This document shows positions 23,301 through 30,804 of a DNA stretch of 64,000 nt, piece by piece. Every line of letters begins with the position of its first letter. Within the stretch, counting starts at the first letter, position 1. The stretch is taken from contig JAJXWV010000057.1 in assembly GCA_021781455.1 (NCBI GenBank), positions 1 through 64,000 on the forward strand. The letters are read 5' to 3'. A program made the position numbers and the translations under genes. This DNA is from Acidobacteriota bacterium (lineage in GTDB: Bacteria; Acidobacteriota; Thermoanaerobaculia; Gp7-AA8). Below the pieces are notes generated by a model that ran no database searches, had not been told where the DNA came from, and was given only the letters and a program-made list of their open reading frames with translations.

Positions 23301-23665
23301 TTAAAGAATCATTCTCCGAATCCCGCACTTGAGCGCCGGGACGTTGAAGTTGATCAGCAGCCCGAGCTTCCATTGACCGAGCTTCATGTATGTCAGCAAC
23401 TGCGCCTCGTGAATCGGCTCGAGAGCAGAAACAGCTTTATCTCGACCGCGACCGAAGAAGCCACGAGGAGATCGACCCGATAGGAGCAGTCGACCCTCAC
23501 TCCCTTGTAGTCGACCGGAAGTGGAAGCTGCCTGGCGTATGGCATGTGCCGCAGACTCAGCTCCCTGCAGAAGCACTACTCATACGCCGACTCCAGGAGT
23601 CCCGGCCCGAGCGCCCGATGCACCTCGATCGCCGCCCCGATGACCTGCCCCGTAACCTCGTTCAT
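23301..23665 (-). pseudogene. GxxExxY-family protein, broken by an amber codon and a frameshift
   Basis: The N-terminal frame starts [20 protein letters not shown] and reaches the family signature [12 protein letters not shown] (23578-23576) follows in place of a sense codon, and CFCRELSLR and [15 protein letters not shown] continue in the same frame. The conserved C-terminus ([29 protein letters not shown]) lies in another frame, so a frameshift has also occurred near 23430. Together they reconstruct a full-length family member of unknown function. Such genes often sit in polysaccharide loci flanked by repeats, as here. Confidence 0.85.
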
Positions 23666-23765
23666 CCCCCGAGGATCCCTCGGTCGCCCAGGAATCGCAA
23701 CTTATGCACCACAGAGACACAGCGCAGGCTCGCTGCGCTCGCCCGCAACCGAAGATGGCCGCATA

Positions 23766-23831
23766 GGTCCCCTCGCCCCGCGGCGCGATGCACCAACCGC
23801 TCGGATCGAAGGTCCGCGGGGCGAGGGGACC
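23766..23831. repeat. Perfect 18-bp inverted repeat
   Basis: GGTCCCCTCGCCCCGCGG (23766-23783) and its exact complement (23814-23831) enclose a 30-bp spacer. The surrounding stretch between the GxxExxY pseudogene and the polymerase gene has no recognisable coding content. It does have partial CACAGAG repeats at 23702 and 23894. Confidence 0.9.
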
Positions 23832-23893
23832 GGTCGCACTGTCACCTGCGCAAGGAAATCTGCGCACCACGCGAAGAATCATCTGCTTAGTAG

Positions 23894-23958
23894 TACAGAG
23901 AGCACAGAGTTTCTGAGAGGTCTCTTCATACCTCTGTGATCTCTGTGCCTCTGTGGTG
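23894..23958. repeat. CACAGAG repeat (family E), copy 3, encoding a protein tail
   Basis: The element overlaps the 3' end of the polymerase gene and encodes its HHRGTEITEV tail. Arms are TACAGAGAGCACAGAG and CTCTGTGCCTCTGTGGTG. Confidence 0.85.
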
Positions 23959-25251
23959 AGCTCCGTCTCCACCCCGCGTAGAGTCGTACACCGCCACGAT
24001 CAACGCCAGCGCGATCCAGAAGAAGATTCCGACTTTGGCCCCGAGCGCGATCGTGTCAGCAGTCCCGAAGACGAAGTACGCGATCATGCCGGCCGCGAGC
24101 CCGCTGACGATTCGTCTCTGATCAGGATCCGTACTGCGGTGGATGGTTATCGTGAGCAATCCCGCCGCGCCGAACCAGAGCGCGAGATATGCGATCAGTC
24201 CTGGGAGACCGAGGTCGAGTGCAGCCTGCAGCAAGTGGTTGTGCGCATGGGCTATGTCCGTGTCGGGCGAACTGAGAAACGTCGGATAAAACACCGGCAT
24301 GACCTTGCGGAACGCGTTCATCCCCATTCCTGTGATGGGGAAATCCTCGATCCCGTAGATCGCCCGTGACCACAGTTCCATCCGGCCGGCGGTGTCTTCC
24401 CGAATCCCGCTGCCTGCGGCCCGGCTCAGAAGGGGTTCCAGCCGCGTCCACGACGTCGCGAGCACAACTGCCGCAACGAGAACAACTCCAAGGAGCGCGA
24501 AACGAGATCGACGGCTGTTCCAGATCGCCCAGGCGCCGAGACCAACGGCCAATGCGATCCACCCGCTTCGCGACTGCGTCAGCAGCAACGTGCCGCCGAT
24601 GATCAGCAGGGCGATAACGTGCAGCAGACGCCGCAGCAAGGTCGTATTTGCTCTGGAAGCAACCACAAACGCGAGTTGCAGAGGAATGAACATCACGAGC
24701 GCGCCGGCGACAGCGTTCGGCTGGAATCCCTCTGCCTGTCCGGGCACGCCACGGATGACGGCGGGAAGTCTCGCCGTGATTTTCTCCACAACGGGGACCT
24801 TCCCGATCCAGTTCGTTCCCAGCAATCCGACAATCGCCAACGCAGTTCCCGCCGCGATGAACAGGTCGAGAGCGATGTCGGTTCGAAAGCCTCCTCGTAT
24901 TGCGGCGACGACGCCGAAGAACACAGCGATCCCGAGGATGACGCCGAGGACTTTTGCGGCACTGAATTCGATATCGAACGTCGCCCAGAGGCTGACCAGG
25001 ACCATCACAGTCATCAAGGCGAGAGCACCATTCAGAGGAGTTAGAGGCAGCGGATCGAGTCGGCGTATGAGAGCGATGACCCAGACGACCACAAGCAGAA
25101 GGATCAGCAATAGAACAGGCCGCCCGAGCGGCGGGAAGAGAAACAGCGGCGACAGCAGCGCGACCCATAACAACTGCCACCGCACAACAAAAGCGGCTGC
25201 CTTGTGGGCAGCCGCCGTCGAGCTCTCTACTGGAGTTTCCGACAGGTTCAC
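23926..25251 (-). CDS. O-antigen polymerase/ligase-like (Wzy_C) membrane protein
   Basis: This 441-residue protein has about eleven membrane segments. The central TQSRSGWIALAVG and the periplasmic loop FPITGMGMNAFRKV with HAHNHLLQAALDLGLPG are the Wzy/WaaL signature. It would polymerise or ligate lipid-linked glycan in the periplasm. The GTG start overlaps the transaldolase stop (GTGA). The C-terminal tail GAHHRGTEITEV derives from a CACAGAG repeat. It closes the heptose sub-operon. Confidence 0.85.
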   Translation of the reverse strand: MNLSETPVESSTAAAHKAAAFVVRWQLLWVALLSPLFLFPPLGRPVLLLILLLVVVWVIALIRRLDPLPLTPLNGALALMTVMVLVSLWATFDIEFSAAKVLGVILGIAVFFGVVAAIRGGFRTDIALDLFIAAGTALAIVGLLGTNWIGKVPVVEKITARLPAVIRGVPGQAEGFQPNAVAGALVMFIPLQLAFVVASRANTTLLRRLLHVIALLIIGGTLLLTQSRSGWIALAVGLGAWAIWNSRRSRFALLGVVLVAAVVLATSWTRLEPLLSRAAGSGIREDTAGRMELWSRAIYGIEDFPITGMGMNAFRKVMPVFYPTFLSSPDTDIAHAHNHLLQAALDLGLPGLIAYLALWFGAAGLLTITIHRSTDPDQRRIVSGLAAGMIAYFVFGTADTIALGAKVGIFFWIALALIVAVYDSTRGGDGAHHRGTEITEV

Positions 25252-25985
25252 CGGTTTACACTAGCATTCTGGAGCTTGTATCCCGCCTGCGTCGCGTCGT
25301 TGAAGAACATCTTCACCGTGTCGAGCGAATACTCTCCCAGGTCCTTTCCGATGAGATCAAGCTTCTTGAGGATGTCGTTCGTTGCCGTGATGATGTGGCA
25401 GCCGACCGAATCGGCCTGGAAGACGTTCAGAAGCTCGCGAGGGCTCGCCCAGATCAACTCGGCAGTCGGCACATCGGCAAGGATCCGAACAGCCTCGGCC
25501 ATGATCGGCACCGGGTCGACGCCCGTGTCCGCGATACGACCGGCGAACACCGAGACACAACTCGGCGCCCCTCCGCGGAGACTCTCGGCGACGTGCCGTA
25601 CCTGATCCAGCGGCATCATGGCCGTAACATTCACCTTCACCCCGGCATGCGAGAGCCTCTTCACTAGTGCATAAGCCGGTTCGCGCTTCGTGTTCGTGAC
25701 CGGAATCTTCACGTACACGTTGTCGCCCCACTTGGCGATCTCTTTAGCATGCAGCTCCATCTCGTCGAAGTCGTCAGAAAAGACCTCGAACGAGATCGGT
25801 TTGTCGGGAATCGCAGCCAGGATCTCCTCGGCGAACCCACGGTAGTCGCTCACTCCCGCCTTACGCATGAGAGTGGGATTCGTCGTGAACCCCTTGACGA
25901 AAGGCTTGCGGTACATCTCCAGCATTCCGGCCTTGTCCGCTCCGTCAGCAAAGAGCTTCACCTTGAGATCGCTGAGCTTTTTCAT
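25248..25985 (-). CDS. Transaldolase-family (fructose-6-phosphate aldolase-like) enzyme
   Basis: This 245-residue TIM-barrel transaldolase of the short type has an LFADGADK start, VKGFTTNPTLMRKA, the Schiff-base lysine in VYVKIPVTN, VNVTAMM and SVFAGRIADTG. Family members interconvert ketose phosphates, including sedoheptulose 7-phosphate. It sits directly between gmhB and a polymerase with 4-nt overlaps, so it may supply the C7 precursor for the GDP-heptose pathway or make another unusual sugar. That role is inferred from context; the fold assignment is firm. Confidence 0.85.
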   Translation of the reverse strand: MKKLSDLKVKLFADGADKAGMLEMYRKPFVKGFTTNPTLMRKAGVSDYRGFAEEILAAIPDKPISFEVFSDDFDEMELHAKEIAKWGDNVYVKIPVTNTKREPAYALVKRLSHAGVKVNVTAMMPLDQVRHVAESLRGGAPSCVSVFAGRIADTGVDPVPIMAEAVRILADVPTAELIWASPRELLNVFQADSVGCHIITATNDILKKLDLIGKDLGEYSLDTVKMFFNDATQAGYKLQNASVNR

Positions 25986-26524
25986 CGTTTCTCCGTTTCA
26001 ATGCGCTGCAGGATGACGTCCGCCGCTTCCGTAAGAGACCGCACCTCGAGGTACGGCGGCTCCGGCTTCCGTTCCGAGTAGTCGTAGTCGATGAAGAGCG
26101 CCGTACAGCCGGCGCGCTGCCCCGCCTCGATGTCGCGCCACCGGTCTCCGACCATGAACGACTTCGTCAGATCGATCCGGTGCCGCGCTGCAGCCTCGAG
26201 AAGGCTGCCGGGATTCGGCTTACGGCAGAAGCAGTGGGCACTGTCGTCGTGATAGCAGGCGAGGATGTCATCGACCGGCAGCTCTGAAGCGAGGCGCTCG
26301 TGGATCGCCTCCACTGCTGCACGTTTCTGTGTCCCGCGCGCGACATCAGGCTGATTCGTCACCACGATCAGCATCAGTCCTGCGTCGCGCAGCCGGCAGA
26401 GCGCCTTGGGAGCGTCGTCGACGATCTCCAGCTCTCGAACAGAAGCGGGAGGATACGGCTTGCCGTCGCGCACGATGGCGCGGTTGACGACCCCGTCGCG
26501 ATCAAGAAACACGGCTCGGTTCAA
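25982..26524 (-). CDS. gmhB: D-glycero-D-manno-heptose 1,7-bisphosphate 7-phosphatase
   Basis: This 180-residue HAD hydrolase of the HisB-N/GmhB type has the nucleophile motif FLDRDGVVN (DxD) at 7-15 and VVTNQPDVARG. It also has CYHDDSAHCFCRKPNPG (zinc-binding loop cysteines and the catalytic Lys) and MVGDRWRDIEAGQRAG. GmhB removes the 7-phosphate of the heptose bisphosphate before nucleotide activation. The gene overlaps gmhA and the transaldolase and lies in order with hddA and hddC. Confidence 0.9.
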   Translation of the reverse strand: MNRAVFLDRDGVVNRAIVRDGKPYPPASVRELEIVDDAPKALCRLRDAGLMLIVVTNQPDVARGTQKRAAVEAIHERLASELPVDDILACYHDDSAHCFCRKPNPGSLLEAAARHRIDLTKSFMVGDRWRDIEAGQRAGCTALFIDYDYSERKPEPPYLEVRSLTEAADVILQRIETEKR

Positions 26525-27128
26525 CCGTCGACTCCCATTTGGTCTGCTTCGCCTTCAGTGAGGGATGCGACACCAGAAGATGCCAGATCACCGCCTGGAA
26601 CGCCTCTGAATGCGGCGTAATCGTTTCGGGATTCACAGTCGGGACGATGACGCAGGCATCCGCGACCTTCGCGGTATACCCACCATCCCGTCCGACGACG
26701 CCGACCACCTGCGCGCCCACCTGCTTCGCATGCTGGAGCGCGCGCACGAGATTCGGGCTCACATTCTTCTCGAGATTCCCGCCGCCGACCGAGAAGATGA
26801 AGATCATGTCGTTCTTTGAAAGGCGGCTCGTCTTGAGCCACTCGACGAACACGGTCTCCCACCCTTCATCGTTTGTGCGAGCGGTCAGCTCCGACACATT
26901 GTCCGTTGGTGCATAGGCCTCGATGCCGACGATCTTCCGGAAGTCATTGACCGCATGCGAGCAGTTACCGGCACTTCCCCCGACACCGAGAAAGAACAGC
27001 CGGCCCTGCCGCTCGCGCAATGACCTCAGAAGCTCCGCAATTCGCTCGATCGCATCCGCATCGATCTTCGAAATCACTTCACTCGCTTCTGCAAGGTGCT
27101 GTTCTGCGTATGTCATTGGTTCGCCCAT
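26502..27128 (-). CDS. gmhA: Sedoheptulose 7-phosphate isomerase-like SIS protein
   Basis: This 208-residue SIS-domain phosphosugar isomerase has LFFLGVGGSAGNCSHAVND at about 40-58, FIFSVGGGNLEKNVS and VVGVVGRDGGYT. GmhA converts sedoheptulose 7-phosphate to D-glycero-D-manno-heptose 7-phosphate, the first committed step of ADP- or GDP-heptose synthesis. Placement between hddC and gmhB supports the assignment. A MTYAEQHL start four codons later is also possible. The 5' end abuts a family B palindrome. Confidence 0.9.
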   Translation of the reverse strand: MGEPMTYAEQHLAEASEVISKIDADAIERIAELLRSLRERQGRLFFLGVGGSAGNCSHAVNDFRKIVGIEAYAPTDNVSELTARTNDEGWETVFVEWLKTSRLSKNDMIFIFSVGGGNLEKNVSPNLVRALQHAKQVGAQVVGVVGRDGGYTAKVADACVIVPTVNPETITPHSEAFQAVIWHLLVSHPSLKAKQTKWESTVEPSRVS

Positions 27129-27129
27129 A

Positions 27130-27176
27130 GGAGTGCGGGTGTCTCGCCCGCCTCCGCCGGGCGTCCCGCCCGGCGG
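27130..27176. repeat. Family B palindromic element, half copy
   Basis: GGAGTGCGGGTGTCTCGCCC and the palindrome CCGCCGGGCGTCCCGCCCGG lie between hddC and gmhA, the only sizeable gap in the heptose sub-operon. This is the same half element as at 12320. Confidence 0.85.
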
Positions 27177-27198
27177 TTCGATGTCGTGCGCTGGAAAC

Positions 27199-27906
27199 TC
27201 ATTTAGACGCCTTCTTCAAGAGATATTCGCTCGTCTCCGCCAGCCCTTCCGGCGATCCAATTTCGAAAAACCGTTGCTTCACCTCGAATGCCGCGAGCTC
27301 GTGCCGAGCCAGCAAATCCTGGTAGAGGGCTGAAAGATCGAACGGTTGGCCGGCAGGGTAACCGGAAAATGCCTGAGCTCGCAACATACCGAGCCCCCAA
27401 TCGATGTAACGCATCTCCGGAGTGCGGTTCACCTTGTCATAACAAACAATCCGACTGTCGCGGAGCTCGACATTGCTACTGTCCCAGGCCCCGCGATTTT
27501 CGAAGACAGTCATCAGGCCGAGCCTGCCGGAACGGAGGAACTCCCATTGAACGGCTGCATAGTCGCACTCGAGATACGAATCGCCGTACATGACGAAGAA
27601 GGCCTCACCCAAAAGAGGGAGAGCGCGTTGAAGTGCACCGCCGGTACCGAGGAGGTCCGGCCCGTCATGGCTGTAGCCAATTCGCATGCCAAACGCCGAG
27701 CCATCGCCGAGGACCTCTTCGATGAGTTCGCCCAGATACCCGACGCAGAAGACGACGTCGCGCAGGCCGTTCCTCCGGAGTAGCTCCACCTGCTGAACGG
27801 CAAATGGTTTCCCAGCGACCTCCAGCAACGACTTCGGCACCCTCTCGGTCGCCGGCCGCATCCGTGTCGCCAACCCCCCCGCCAGAATCGCCACTGAAAG
27901 ACCCAT
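27199..27906 (-). CDS. hddC: Heptose 1-phosphate guanylyltransferase-like nucleotidyltransferase
   Basis: This 235-residue NTP-transferase has AILAGGLATRMRP (nucleotide-binding loop) and ERVPKSLLEVAGKPF. It also has LLGTGGALQRALP and VMYGDSYLECD (metal-binding Asp). HddC activates D-glycero-alpha-D-manno-heptose 1-phosphate with GTP to give GDP-heptose. The HddC assignment relies on its GmhA/GmhB/HddA neighbours, since related enzymes use hexose 1-phosphates. The ATG used lies just outside a CACAGAG repeat; an upstream GTG within the repeat is unlikely. Confidence 0.83.
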   Translation of the reverse strand: MGLSVAILAGGLATRMRPATERVPKSLLEVAGKPFAVQQVELLRRNGLRDVVFCVGYLGELIEEVLGDGSAFGMRIGYSHDGPDLLGTGGALQRALPLLGEAFFVMYGDSYLECDYAAVQWEFLRSGRLGLMTVFENRGAWDSSNVELRDSRIVCYDKVNRTPEMRYIDWGLGMLRAQAFSGYPAGQPFDLSALYQDLLARHELAAFEVKQRFFEIGSPEGLAETSEYLLKKASK

Positions 27907-27913
27907 GATTGAA

Positions 27914-27970
27914 ACCACAGAGCACAGAGATCTTTTTGCTTTCTATGTTTTTCTCAGTGCCTCTGTGGTG
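27914..27970. repeat. CACAGAG repeat (family E), copy 4
   Basis: ACCACAGAGCACAGAG and CTCAGTGCCTCTGTGGT arms surround an AT-rich loop in the gap between hddA and hddC. It could form a hairpin in the operon transcript. Confidence 0.85.
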
Positions 27971-27978
27971 ACTCCCCG

Positions 27979-28959
27979 TCATGACAACAGAATCTTCGTC
28001 CCCTCGAAGTCGAAGCGGAACCGCACTTCTTCCAGCCCCGCGCGGCACATTGCATGCCGCAGCCGATTCCGATCCTCGGCATAGAACATCAGGAACCCGC
28101 CGCCCCCGGCGCCGACGAGCTTGCCGCCAATCGCGCCGTTGTTCATTCCGAGCTCGTACCATTCGTCAATCTGAGGATTCGACATCCCTCCGCTGCGGCG
28201 CTTCTTGTGTTCCCAGTGCTCGTGCATGAGCGCGCCGAACTCCCTGATCTTGCCCGTGACCAGAGCTCGCTCACTACGGACCGCGAGCTCCTTGACGTAA
28301 TGCAGATTCGCGATCATGTCCGAATCGCCGCTCTGACTCCGTACCTTCTGATCCTTCAGGATGCTGCCCGCACTGCGCGAAAACCCGCTGAAAAACAGCA
28401 GCAGGTTGTCTTCGAGGTCAGCCATCGTCTCGAACGGAATGGCTAGCGGCTCTGCGTCGACAGACTCGTCCGGGTTGAATCGAAAGCAAGTAATCCCCCC
28501 ATACGCGGCGATGTACTGATCCTGCTTCCCGATCGGCTCATTGAGACGATCGATCTCAATCTCACAAGCCAGCCGCGCCAGATCGCTCGAGCGAATCGTC
28601 CGCCGCCGGTGCGCATAGAGCGCCTTCAGCAGCGCCGTCGTAAAGCTGCCGGACGATCCCAGACCCGTTCCGGCCGGAATGTCGGCCAACGTGGTGATCT
28701 CGACCTGCGGCGTGCGGAACTCGAGCATCCGGATGGCCTCACGGATGATCGGGTGCTCGATCTCCTGCGGCTCGCGGACATGCTCGAGTTGTGAGTACTT
28801 GAGAAAAATACCTTCTACGAACGGCCGCATCACGGTGACATAGACGTACTTGTCGATTGCGGCCGCTACGAGAAATCCGCCGTGATCGCGGTAATAGGAC
28901 GGCAGGTCGGTGCCACCGCCACCGAGTGTGATCCTCAGCGGGCTACGAGCGATGATCAT
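27979..28959 (-). CDS. hddA: D-glycero-alpha-D-manno-heptose 7-phosphate kinase-like GHMP kinase
   Basis: This 326-residue GHMP-family kinase has the N-terminal PLRITLGGGGTDLPSYY substrate motif, the phosphate-binding loop IPAGTGLGSSGSFTTALL (about 92-110) and the C-terminal KLVGAGGGGFLMFY motif. HddA phosphorylates heptose 7-phosphate at C1 in the GDP-heptose pathway. The GGGGTDLPSYY opening is typical of HddA relatives. The gene overlaps the upstream Gfo/Idh gene by 17 nt. Confidence 0.9.
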   Translation of the reverse strand: MIIARSPLRITLGGGGTDLPSYYRDHGGFLVAAAIDKYVYVTVMRPFVEGIFLKYSQLEHVREPQEIEHPIIREAIRMLEFRTPQVEITTLADIPAGTGLGSSGSFTTALLKALYAHRRRTIRSSDLARLACEIEIDRLNEPIGKQDQYIAAYGGITCFRFNPDESVDAEPLAIPFETMADLEDNLLLFFSGFSRSAGSILKDQKVRSQSGDSDMIANLHYVKELAVRSERALVTGKIREFGALMHEHWEHKKRRSGGMSNPQIDEWYELGMNNGAIGGKLVGAGGGGFLMFYAEDRNRLRHAMCRAGLEEVRFRFDFEGTKILLS

Positions 28960-29929
28960 ATCCGGACGCCTTATAGATCTTTTCTACGACTTCGAGCGCA
29001 GCACGCGCCTCCGCCAGGCCTGCCGAAGGCGTGCGCTTCTCATCGATGTCCTCGAGGAATTCCGCGAATTCGAGAGCCCACGAGTTGTCGCCACGCGGAA
29101 ACTCCCACGCGGTGGTCTCCGGCGGGCCCATCTCCGGCAGCATGCGATAGAAGGTCAGTTTCTCTACACCGTAACTGCCGCCCAACCCGTCGATGGCGAG
29201 TTTCCCGGTCTGCCCGTAGATTTCGAGCGAAAAGACATTCTTCCACTCCGTACAGCTCACATGCAGAAACGCGGTCTTGTCTTCTGCGGTCCGTAGAAGA
29301 AGAAAAGCATTGTCGTCGACTGGCATATCCCAGAAGTACGTCGCGGCATGTCCTTCGACTTTCGTGAAATCGCCAAGAAACCACCGCGAGAGGTCGATGA
29401 CGTGAACCCCCTGATCGATCAGCTCGCCGCCGCCGGAGAGCTCCGGATTCGCGCGCCACTCCTTGTCATAGCCGATGCGCCCGCCGTGGCCGTAACGAGC
29501 GCGAATGAACATCAGATCGCCGACGTCTCCTCGGTCGACGATCTCGCGCGCCTTGAGCAAAGCCGGATGATAACGGTGATTGAACCCGACACGGACGCGA
29601 ACGTCATGCCTTGCTGCCGCATTAATGAGTCGATCGATCTCGCCGACGCATCTGCCGGCGGGCTTCTCAATCAAGATGTGTTTGTCGGCATCGATTGCGC
29701 CAAGAGCGACTTGCGCCAAAGACTCGTTTGTTGTCGCGACGACGACAACATCGACGTCCTTGCGCTGCACGGCCTCGCGCCAGTCGGAGCAGGAAGCAAC
29801 TCCGGTGGTTTGTGCTAGAGCCTCGGCACGATCAGCCTTCGCATCACAGGCAACCGTAAGCTGACCTGAGGCGAGCGCCTTTGCTCGCTTCTGCCCGATG
29901 AGCCCGCAGCCGATGATGGCGACGCGCAT
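28943..29929 (-). CDS. Gfo/Idh/MocA-family oxidoreductase
   Basis: This 328-residue NAD(P)-dependent dehydrogenase has the N-terminal Rossmann motif VAIIGCGLIGQKRA, IEKPAGR (the conserved E-K-P) and a C-terminal substrate domain with GGGELIDQGVHVIDLSRWF, including the usual catalytic His. It probably oxidises or reduces a sugar or nucleotide sugar in the heptose branch. The start was chosen because its ATG overlaps the SDR stop as TGATG. A longer in-frame form to 30043 would have an unrelated N-terminus. Confidence 0.85.
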   Translation of the reverse strand: MRVAIIGCGLIGQKRAKALASGQLTVACDAKADRAEALAQTTGVASCSDWREAVQRKDVDVVVVATTNESLAQVALGAIDADKHILIEKPAGRCVGEIDRLINAAARHDVRVRVGFNHRYHPALLKAREIVDRGDVGDLMFIRARYGHGGRIGYDKEWRANPELSGGGELIDQGVHVIDLSRWFLGDFTKVEGHAATYFWDMPVDDNAFLLLRTAEDKTAFLHVSCTEWKNVFSLEIYGQTGKLAIDGLGGSYGVEKLTFYRMLPEMGPPETTAWEFPRGDNSWALEFAEFLEDIDEKRTPSAGLAEARAALEVVEKIYKASGYDHRS

Positions 29930-30804
29930 CAATCCACACCCCACTTCAGCCCGCGATCCTTCGGCACGATGCGGCGCAACGTGTAGATGTCCGTTTTCTG
30001 CAGGTCGGTTGCGTGCTGATTGAACTCCGGCCACGGATCCCACACGGCGCTGATCAGCTTGCCAGTGACCCCGTCACTTGCCGCCGATCCGAGAAAGACA
30101 GCCAGCTCAGCACCGCGATCGAGACCTGCTCCGCCGCTCTCCTTCTGCTTCAGCGAACGGTCGTAGAAGTTCTTGCCGACCCGCTCAGGACCCGCCTCGA
30201 GCACCTCGTCCAGCAGACGCGTATTCAGCGCGCCGGGCGCGATCGAATTCACGTCGATCGAATACTCACGCACTTCCTCGGCCAGCGTCTCTGCGAATCG
30301 AACGATCGCCGCCTTCGAGACGGCATAGGCACTGATGCGCGGCAATGGATTGGTCGCGCCGCCTCCGGAGAGCTGAACGATCTTCCCGTAGCGGTTCTTC
30401 TTGAAATGCGGCAGCAGAGTGCGGCAGAGCATCACCGATCCGAGGAGATTGATTTCGATGGCACGAACCCATGCGGCCCAGTCGATCTCTTCGATCGTAC
30501 CGAGCGGGCCGTAGATGCCGGCGTTGTTGACGAGGATGTCGATGCGGCCGAACTCCTCGAGCGCGCGATTGACGAGGCGCTGGACGTCCGATTCTTGAGC
30601 GACGTCGGCGACTTCACTAATGACGCGATTGCGCTCTGGCGCCAAAGTTTCGAGGTCGCGGTGCGTTTCGGCCAGAGCCCCAACGTCGCGACCGCAGATC
30701 GCGACACGCGCGCCGGCCGCGACGTACGCACGCGCGATCGCCCGACCGAGGCCCTGGCTCGCGCCCGTGATGACTGCTGCACGTCCGGACAGGTCATACG
30801 ACAT
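29929..30804 (-). CDS. Short-chain dehydrogenase/reductase with extended C-terminus
   Basis: This 291-residue classical SDR has TGASQGLGRAIA (cofactor loop), NNAGIYG, and the catalytic triad Ser (QLSGGG), Tyr and Lys in YAVSKAA. The C-terminal ~45 residues (SAVWDPWPEF, DIYTLRRIVPKDRG) go beyond a minimal SDR and may shape a specific substrate pocket. It is linked by TGATG overlaps to both neighbours (nucleotide-sugar dehydrogenase and Gfo/Idh). A sugar-modifying reductase or epimerase step on the heptose is a reasonable inference, but the substrate is unknown. Confidence 0.85.
   Translation of the reverse strand: MSYDLSGRAAVITGASQGLGRAIARAYVAAGARVAICGRDVGALAETHRDLETLAPERNRVISEVADVAQESDVQRLVNRALEEFGRIDILVNNAGIYGPLGTIEEIDWAAWVRAIEINLLGSVMLCRTLLPHFKKNRYGKIVQLSGGGATNPLPRISAYAVSKAAIVRFAETLAEEVREYSIDVNSIAPGALNTRLLDEVLEAGPERVGKNFYDRSLKQKESGGAGLDRGAELAVFLGSAASDGVTGKLISAVWDPWPEFNQHATDLQKTDIYTLRRIVPKDRGLKWGVD

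Noticed and set aside
23576-23578. In-frame TAG in the GxxExxY gene as a pyrrolysine or recoded codon
   Set aside because: The same gene also has a frameshift before its conserved C-terminus, so it is a pseudogene. Nothing else suggests amber recoding.
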